A stretch of 64,000 nt of DNA from Amphibalanus amphitrite (lineage: Eukaryota > Arthropoda > Thecostraca > Balanomorpha > Balanidae), in the NCBI RefSeq assembly GCF_019059575.1, contig NW_024881540.1, forward strand, positions 868,001 to 932,000, written 5' to 3'. The notes under the pieces were generated by a model. That model was given only the letters and a program-made list of their open reading frames with translations, was not told the origin of the DNA and made no database searches. Numbering within the stretch: position 1 is the first letter of the stretch; every line of letters starts with the position of its first letter. Made by a program: the position numbers and the translations under genes. Of this stretch, positions 57,643-64,000 are shown one piece after another.

Positions 57643-58526
57643 CCCTCGCCCGCACATGCCATTTTCCCATCCTAGAACGCACATGGGGGGAGGGTTGCCA
57701 CCCCCCGCGCCATTTCGTTCCTGTTGGAGATAGAGCTTAGCGGTAAGGACCAAAAAGATTTTTTGGGAAGAGACGAATCCAATGATACCCAGTTTTACCT
57801 TCTCAGGTCAGTCATTGACCTTCCAGGTCAGGTCAAACTAAAAAATGTTGCTGTTTTGGGTCACCGTTGGATATCAAGTGCGCTGCTTATCAAATACCGA
57901 TGACGATGCTGTTTTCTGGTGCCAAGCCAGCTAGAACCTCTTTGTCACACTACCCGACCAGAATTTTGCTGCTGAGGTCATTTCAGGTCAAGTTAGGTCA
58001 AGGTCAATTATATGTGTTTGTATGTCTGTGTGTGTCTGTGTGTATACTGATGTGTGCACCGATTGTTTTTGGGTCCATATTACATGAAATCATGATCTAA
58101 GAAGCTTTTACCAAAAATGCAGTCAAAAAACTTCACAAAAAGTAAATTCAGCTTGCCTAAAACGCAATTATCTTAGATGACCTAGGTTGACCTTGACCCC
58201 TGTACATCGTCGAACAACATATTCCATGATAGGTGGGAGGTAAGACTGGCAAAAAAGGCCGAAATCAGGGTGTCAATAGCTCACAAGGCCCATGGCAGGC
58301 GCAAGATGTTGAGAATTGGCCATTTGGGTCATGACATGACCTGAAAAACAAGGTCATATCTCCGAAACCAAAAATCACAGAAACTTGAAATTTTCAGTGA
58401 ACCTCAAGAAAGGATAGAGGAGCAGCTATACGAAAAATCAGCCTTCTAGCTCTAAAAATGTTGAGTGCAGAGCAGAAAGACTACCTGGGGGGGGGGGGGT
58501 GGCAACCCCCCATGTGCGGGCGAGGG
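57643..58526. mobile_element. Family B element, copy 3, flanked by TCAA instead of TTAA (884 bp)
   Basis: Termini CCCTCGCCCGCACATG and CATGTGCGGGCGAGGG are intact, but the flanking tetranucleotide is TCAA on both sides (57639-57642, 58527-58530). Confidence 0.85.
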
Positions 58527-58530
58527 TCAA

Positions 58531-59207
58531 AGATAGTCCCTGGAGGTCACCGGAGGGCCCTCTGAGGTGAACAAAGGGCCCTCTCAGCCGCCTCAAAGAG
58601 AACCCTCTGAGGTCGAAGAGATCAAAGAGATCAAAGAGGGTCCTCTAAGGCGAATGGAGGGCCTTCAAATGCCACAAAGTGCCCTCTGAGACCACTGGAG
58701 GGCCTTCTGAGGTGCTATGAGGCTATGTCAGACCATCATGAGCCCTATGAGGTCATCAGGCCCTCTGAGATCAAAGAGGGTCCTTGGAAGTCATCGGAGG
58801 ACCCCTTGAGGCCCCTTGAGGCAAACAAAGGCCAGAGGGGCCCCTTAGACACCATAAAGAAGTAAAAAAGATCCCTCTGAGGTCAAAGACAGCTCTCTGA
58901 GATGTAATAGGGCCATTTGAGGCATCCGAGGGCCCTCTGATGCCACAGAGAGGCGCCCTCTGATGCCAAAATAGGGTCCTCTGAAGTTTGAAGCCACCAG
59001 AGGGCCCCCTGAGGCGAACAGAGGGCCCTCACATCCATCTCAAAGAGGGCCCTCTGAAAATCAACTGGCCCTCGGAGTCAGTGTCCCAAAATTGTATTTT
59101 GGCTTGGGTGTCAGAGGGGGAAATAGGTCACCCAAAAGGGGGATAAGAGTGGACAATTGTCAGTCACAGCGCAGTCGGAGCCCTCTGAGAAGGCCACTCG
59201 AGCCTTA
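58531..59207. repeat. Diverged GGGCCCTCTGAGG satellite, left of the LTR element
   Basis: Loose repeats of AGAGGGCCCTCTGAGG with irregular spacing. The same satellite resumes at 62710, so the LTR element inserted into it. Confidence 0.75.
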
Positions 59208-59404
59208 TGTTAGGAATATAGAAGACGCCAGTGTTGAAGGCGCACGTGATATTGATAACGTGTTGCTGATAATTGATCTTGAGTCGACGAGTTAAGTGAT
59301 TTATAATTGTGAGTCAGTCAGGCGGTGCGCCTGACCACGAATGGTAAGCTGGAGTGTATTGGAGGCTGGAGCAGAATACAAGGACGTGTGCACGATCTCT
59401 AACA
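59208..59404 (+). repeat. 5' LTR (197 bp)
   Basis: TG...CA boundaries with inverted TGTTAG/CTAACA. It differs from the 3' LTR by a missing 11-bp piece near GGTGCGCCT, one single-base indel and a few substitutions. Confidence 0.87.
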
Positions 59405-59568
59405 CTGGCGCGGTCGCATGCTCACGTTCCTACGTGCCGCTAAATTAACGACATTTATTTGCTTTACTTTTTCATAAAAGCATAACGATGTTAATTATCC
59501 GTTATCTTAAGCATATTTTAGAGCTTAATTTTGAGTCCCGAGCACATGAATAGATCGACCGACGAGTC

Positions 59569-60121
59569 ATGGTGACTTCCGACATCGGCTTCGGTGTTGA
59601 TACGGCCGCAGCCCTCAAGTCTCTGGAACAACGCATGGACGATATCCAACAAACACTGCGGCAACTGCGCAGACACCTGTGCACCGACGGTTTGAAGCGG
59701 CAGTTCGCCGGGCCCGCTGGAGATGGTGGCACCGGCAGCAGAAGCACTACGTCTGCGCCAGGAAACGGCCAGCCTCGGTGTTTCGTCTGTGGTGACTGGT
59801 GATCTGGGTCACATCCGACGTTTCTGCCCCAAACGGGGCGGCCACATCGAGAATCGGCAGTGTTTCGCATGTGGGAGAAAAGGACATCTGTTCCGAGAGT
59901 GTCCCCACACTGGTACTGTAGTGCACCGCCGCACGTTCTCCGACGCGGCGCGGCACTACCGCCGCTGGCGACTGGCGAGCGCTCCGACGCGGGGCGGCGC
60001 CACCGTCGACCTCAACGTGGCGCTGCTGTCGCAGCTGACGCGAGGCGCAGGTTCAGCGATATCCGCCAGATGGCTCTGCTCCACTTGTTCATTTTTTATG
60101 TCCGATTTATTAATGTTTTAG
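59569..60121 (+). pseudogene. Gag fragment with two CCHC zinc knuckles, frame broken
   Basis: The first frame (59569-59802) has a helical stretch LEQRMDDIQQTLRQLRRHL and starts a zinc knuckle at CFVCGD. A 7-base insertion with a local duplication (GGTGACTGGTGA, near 59790) shifts the frame and creates a stop. A second frame contains the rest, including a complete knuckle CFACGRKGHLFREC (59861-59902). This is typical nucleocapsid architecture and is not functional as it stands. Confidence 0.8.
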
Positions 60122-61091
60122 AAATGTATGTTCGTGTGTATGTATCATAATGTTCATCGTCGTGTGGGCATTCACGCACTCTTCTAGAAATTATCTCTCG
60201 CTCTGATGTACGTTTTCTCACTGCTTTGTACTGTCCTTAACTTTGCCAAAACGAACTATGGTTTCATCGCTGCGTTCACTACATAGCTTGCTCATGTCAT
60301 GGGCCATCAAGTGAATGAAAAAAGCCGAATATCCCCAGTATCCCACAATCAACTTCCTGTCTGCTCCTCCCCCCCCCCCCCACACGTCTACTGCATCCCC
60401 AGAACATGAGGACCGGTCATCAGGTGACGGCCATTGTTTTGAAGCCAGTGCAGTGGACTGCGACTCCCAGCACCGTCTCTTCCGACCCCACCTCACCCCC
60501 CCCCCCCCCCCCACCCCTCAATGCAGCCGAGACGGGTGTCAGCTTACGATGCAGGTTCAGTGAACTCCGATTCGCGGCGACTGCGTTTCCAATGCCATCG
60601 CTTCCTAGTCCTTTGTTCTACCAGTTCTCTTCGAGGTGCGTTTGCGCGGGGACGCGGTGAGCCGGTCATGGCCAAGAGTAACGCGTATAACCAATCCAAT
60701 TTTTCTTCCACCCGCATTTAATTGATTGCATAGGGGATGTACTGAGTCGGAGCCGGAGCCGCCGGAGCCGGACCATTTTACTCGGAGCCGGAGCCGGAGC
60801 CGGAGCCGCCATAACATTTCACCCGGAGCCGGAGCCGGAGCCGGAGCCGATTTTTTTCTCCGGAGCCGGAGCCGGAGCCGGAGCCGTCTGAAATATCCAC
60901 GGCTCCGCATCCCTGGTTTGGGGGAGACGGCTCCACATCAGGGAACTTCCCAGCCCGTCGTTGTGTGGAATCCCAAGTTGCGAATCCCAAACACTGGAAC
61001 GGCTTCATCCGGCTTAGAGCACGACTCGCCACGGCACCAGCCACAGTACCTCGCAGGGGCCCTTCTGTCTGCGCTGTAGACACGATGGCCA
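60122..61091. other. Repeat-filled interior of the LTR element
   Basis: C-runs at 60368-60381 and 60497-60512, then a GGAGCC hexanucleotide array (60747-60900) belonging to a hAT-like MITE ending CGCATCCCTG at 60914. Its right end matches the left end of 63368-63777 in reverse. The left end (CATAGGGGATG near 60729) is degenerate. No gene seen. Confidence 0.55.
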
Positions 61092-62315
61092 TTGGTTGTC
61101 CGACTGCAGTCTGCACGGCCCGGTCACGATGGGCGGTGTGCCCGCGTGCCCCGGTGCTGGACAGACCCCGAACCAGGGAAACTAAGGGCAGCTGGTATTA
61201 AGGGACAAATGCCAGCCGTGCTTGTACCAGGGTCCCACATCGTAGCATCTGCTGTGGAAATAGAACTTGGAGGTAGGCGGGTGTGGGCCCTGGTGGACAC
61301 CGGGACTGAGTTATCGATGACAGGTGGCAACGGAGGCCCGCGGTCGTCGGGGGACGAGGTCTTTCACGATGAGCCCGCCGTTTTGGCCCCTGCTCTCGGC
61401 CACGGGTTCGGATCTGGCGCGGCGAGACGGCTGGAGGCCGAGAGTTCTCAGGTTTGTCGTCTTCCCTCGGTGGTTTTGGCGTCTGTGGTGCATCTGCTGA
61501 CTTTCGTGCTGTCCTTGTTCTCGTGGGTGTCTAGAGGACGAAAGTCAGCGCCCACCCTGGGTGGGTCAGCTTCCGGCTCGTACGTGGGTAAGGTTACATG
61601 CCAGGGGTCTGACCCGGTGCAGGGCGGTGCGCCTACACCGGAGAGCACTGATAGGGTCGCTTCTTTTCGAGCTGGGAGTGGGGAGTCTGCCAACAGGGGA
61701 GGGACGGCTCTGATCGTGAAGAATGGCAGCGTGGGCGCGGAGAGCCGCGGCCGGCTCAGTGTAGTGGAGCCTGACCCGGTGAAGGACGGGTCGCCCACGA
61801 TCAGCCGTTTGGACGGCGATGCTCACCTTAGGGCTGGAGAACCCGTCATCAGTTCCCGAGCGGAGCCAAATCAGCTGCCTCCTGTGCTTCGGGCACGGTG
61901 GAGACGACAGCGCCGCCGCCGCCGCCGCCGCCGTCCCCCTCATGGTCTGAACGGTGATAGCGCTGAGGAAGTGTTGACCCACAACAATCTGAAGCCATAC
62001 ATGGAGCCGAACGCGCCGGTGAACCAGTGCACCACGGGCTCCGCGGTAGGGCGGACCCTTAACTCCGAGCCCGACCGGGTGCAAGGCGGAGCGCCTACAC
62101 CAGAGGGCAGGAACGGGGTGTCTGACCCATTGGTAGAAGCATGGCTGGGCGGTGCGCCCGGTCCAGCCCGTCACTCGCCATCGGGGAGGCGAGGCGTCCC
62201 GGCTGGATCACGAAGGGAGGAGGGGAAAGTTCGGGAGTGGTTTATGGCCCACCCACTCCACCGTTCACGCGCTATGGGCACCTGTCGCGCCCAGTGGTGT
62301 TCAGTCCATGAATGA
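61092..62315 (+). pseudogene. Pol remnant: aspartic-protease motif joined to integrase C-terminal tail
   Basis: An open stretch of 407 codons. WALVDTGTELSM near 61285-61320 has the DTG active-site triad of retropepsins. LTHNNLKPYM near 61974-62003 matches the end of the integrase family (HxxxLKPY). The reverse transcriptase, RNase H and integrase core that should lie between are absent. The rest is Pro/Ser/Arg-rich with repeated DPVQGGAPTPE-like phrases. Confidence 0.7.
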
Positions 62316-62496
62316 TCCGAGATAGTGGTGACGGTCTCAACAGGTGTCGTGATGATGGTGCGTGCAAACTCAGTGGTGGTGGATTGCGAACTCTTGTAAA
62401 ATGCGACGGCGCGTAGCGTGCTGCTACCTGTTGTGACCGGGGATGACCTCGCGGTCATGAGTACATGGTGAGCGTGTGTTTCGGAGAGGGGAGGGG

Positions 62497-62705
62497 TGTT
62501 AGGAATATAGAAGACGCCAGTGTTGAAGGTGCACGTGATATTGATAACGTGTTGCTGATAATTGATCTTGAGTCGACGAGTTAAGTGATTTATAATTGTG
62601 AGTCAGTCAGGCGGTGCGCCTCAAGTGCGCCTGACCACGAATGGTTAAGCTGGAGTGTATTGGTGGCTGGAGCAGAATACAAGGACGTGTGCACGATTTC
62701 TAACA
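62497..62705 (+). repeat. 3' LTR (209 bp)
   Basis: Same boundaries as the 5' LTR. GTGCGCCTCAAGTGCGCCTG contains a local duplication that accounts for 11 of the 12 extra bases. Confidence 0.87.
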
Positions 62706-62709
62706 CTTA

Positions 62710-63190
62710 CAACAGCGGGCCCTCTGAGGTGATATGAAGGCTATGTCAGGCCACTATGGGCTCTATGAGGTCATCAGGCACTCTGAGGAAAAAGCTGGCC
62801 CTATGGGGCGAACAGAGGGTCCTTTAGGACAATCAGAGGACTTTTAGGCCAACTAGGGACATTATGAGGCCTGAACAATGGGCCCTTTGGGACACAAACG
62901 GCCTCTCAGGCACCCGGAGGGACCTCTTTTCTAAGGCAAACAGGGGGTCTCCTTAGATGATATGAGGGCTTTTTTTAGGCCACCAGGGGTCTCATGTATT
63001 AGACCAACATACGGCCATCTGAAGTAAAAGAGGACCTTTTGAGGTAAAAAGGGTCCCTGGAGAGAAAACAGAGGGCCCTTTTGGGTACTCAGAAGGACCA
63101 TGGGGGCCACTAGAGGGCCCTTTGAGGCCAGTGATGGTCTTCAGAGGCCATCAGAGGTTCCCTCTGAGGGTAACAGAGAGTCCTTAAGAC
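62710..63190. repeat. Diverged GGGCCCTCTGAGG satellite, right of the LTR element
   Basis: Continuation of the satellite at 58531-59207, interrupted by the LTR insertion. Confidence 0.75.
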
Positions 63191-63367
63191 GACCAGAGGC
63201 CCCCGTGAAAATGCAGGTGTCACAAGGCCCGGTTTGCATCAAAGGTTAGGTAGCTATGCCCAGTTTTGGCTCTCTGTTGCCGACGTGTTCCGAACTGTCG
63301 CAAAAAAAAAACGATGTGGTGGCACCCACGCCCCCGGCCCCCCTCGGCTGGCCAGGGTGCTTCTAAC

Positions 63368-63777
63368 CAGGGATGCAGAGCCGTGGAAATTTCAGACGAC
63401 TCCGGCTCCGGAGAATAAAAAATAGGATCCGGCTCCGGCTCCGGCTCCGGCGGCTCCGGCTCCAGTACTCAGTAATCCTCTATACAGTTAAATACGGGTG
63501 GAAGAGAAAAGATGAAGGATTGGTTCACGTTGCTTTTGTATTTGCATAGCAAGGCTGTTTTGAATGTCACATGTTTTACTGCCTTGTAGGTACTGTCAAA
63601 CCGAACTAGGTCAATAATTGTTTCCTCTTCAAAAAAAGTAGCCGGAGTCGCCGCCTTTTTTGAATGCTCCGGCTCCGGCTCCGGCTCCGGGCTATATTCT
63701 TTCACGGCTCCGGCTCCGGGCAAAATATGCCTGCTCCGGCGGCTCTGCAGCTCCAGCTCCGCGACTCCGCACCCCTG
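63368..63777. mobile_element. hAT-type MITE (410 bp) with CGGCTC arrays and 8-bp target duplication
   Basis: Ends CAGGGATGCAGAGCC and GACTCCGCACCCCTG are inverted repeats. CTTCTAAC flanks both sides (63360-63367, 63778-63785). CCGGCT hexanucleotide arrays lie just inside each end. Confidence 0.85.
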
Positions 63778-64000
63778 CTTCTAACTCGGCTTCTGAGCCA
63801 CGACACGCCAAAGGCGGCGTTTGAAGGGACGCAAATAATAATGACGAAATTACTCTGGTCACTTTTTAGATCAGGTCAAAAGTCATTTCACATAGGTCAT
63901 CAAGGGCAAATTTCGCCAATTTTCAGATCCAATTTCGACAATTTTCAACAAACCATCGCATGACTCGGAAATGTGGAGCTACAGTGCCGGTGAAAAGCGT

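Larger units (their letters stand above)
59208..62705 (+). mobile_element. LTR retrotransposon (Ty3/gypsy-like), internally deleted
   Basis: Two direct LTRs (59208-59404 and 62497-62705) begin TGTTAGGAATATAG and end TCTAACA. The tetranucleotide CTTA flanks both outer sides (59204-59207, 62706-62709). A primer-site-like CTGGCGCGGTCGC follows the left LTR. A polypurine tract GGAGAGGGGAGGGG precedes the right LTR. The internal 3.1 kb keeps a Gag nucleocapsid segment, an aspartic-protease motif and the tail of an integrase, but lacks reverse transcriptase and RNase H. It is non-autonomous. Confidence 0.88.

Noticed and set aside
60218-60563. Gly/Pro-rich frames around 60218-60563 on both strands
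   Set aside because: They are produced by long C-runs and have no supporting signals.
61566-62174. 202-codon minus-strand frame inside the LTR element
   Set aside because: It is antisense to the stretch with the protease motif and integrase tail; an effect of composition.
1-64000. CRISPR array or bacterial operon
   Set aside because: Repeats are not regularly spaced with unique spacers, and genes are spliced eukaryotic genes.

Overview
The window is nuclear DNA from an animal, most likely an arthropod and plausibly a crustacean. It has spliced genes with GT-AG introns, polyadenylation signals, and a very heavy load of small DNA transposons. The taxon is an inference from gene style and repeat content; no single diagnostic sequence fixes it.

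Left part (917-15700, + strand): the last nine coding exons of an SLC7 heteromeric amino-acid transporter light chain of the LAT / y+LAT type. Exon phases chain perfectly to the stop at 14845, and a poly(A) signal lies at 15680. The N-terminal exons (TM1-TM2) are off the left edge. The introns are filled with mobile elements, including a roughly 2.8 kb hAT-like element with an 8-bp target duplication, and intron 7 uses a rare GC-AG splice pair.

Middle (16335-39330, - strand): two head-to-tail genes of a paralogous family that I do not recognise by name. Gene A (16335-22313, four phase-consistent exons, 1333 residues predicted) and gene B (33149-36809, three exons seen) share one plan. Each has a signal peptide, a long disordered region, a CxC pair before a hydrophobic segment, a second basic disordered region, and then a second CxC plus hydrophobic segment followed by an Asn/Thr/Asp module with a 24-residue period. 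Gene A ends in a small Cys-containing domain. A membrane-protein terminal exon (gene C) lies upstream of gene B.

Right part (about 39.4-64 kb) and the gap 23.5-33 kb are almost entirely repeats. The dominant class is a group of roughly 0.9-1.2 kb elements flanked by TTAA, with termini starting CCC[T/G]CGC, subterminal G-run/C-run hairpins and many AGGTCA half-sites. They insert into each other, and several empty sites are preserved elsewhere in the window, so the insertions can be proven internally. Four copies carry a perfect palindromic AGGTCA-N-TGACCT, the arrangement of an ecdysone-receptor element. Other elements with verifiable target duplications are hAT-type (52935, 63368), mariner-like (28396) and a deleted LTR retrotransposon (59208-62705). 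There are also a CACGTG-rich family (about 25.5, 26.9, 39.6 and 40.5 kb), an ACGTCGG-array element carrying a tRNA-like SINE head, and a 1-kb 21-bp minisatellite.

The items most likely to be new are the two-gene family, the TTAA families with embedded hormone-response palindromes, and a roughly 100-bp structured retroposed element present three times.
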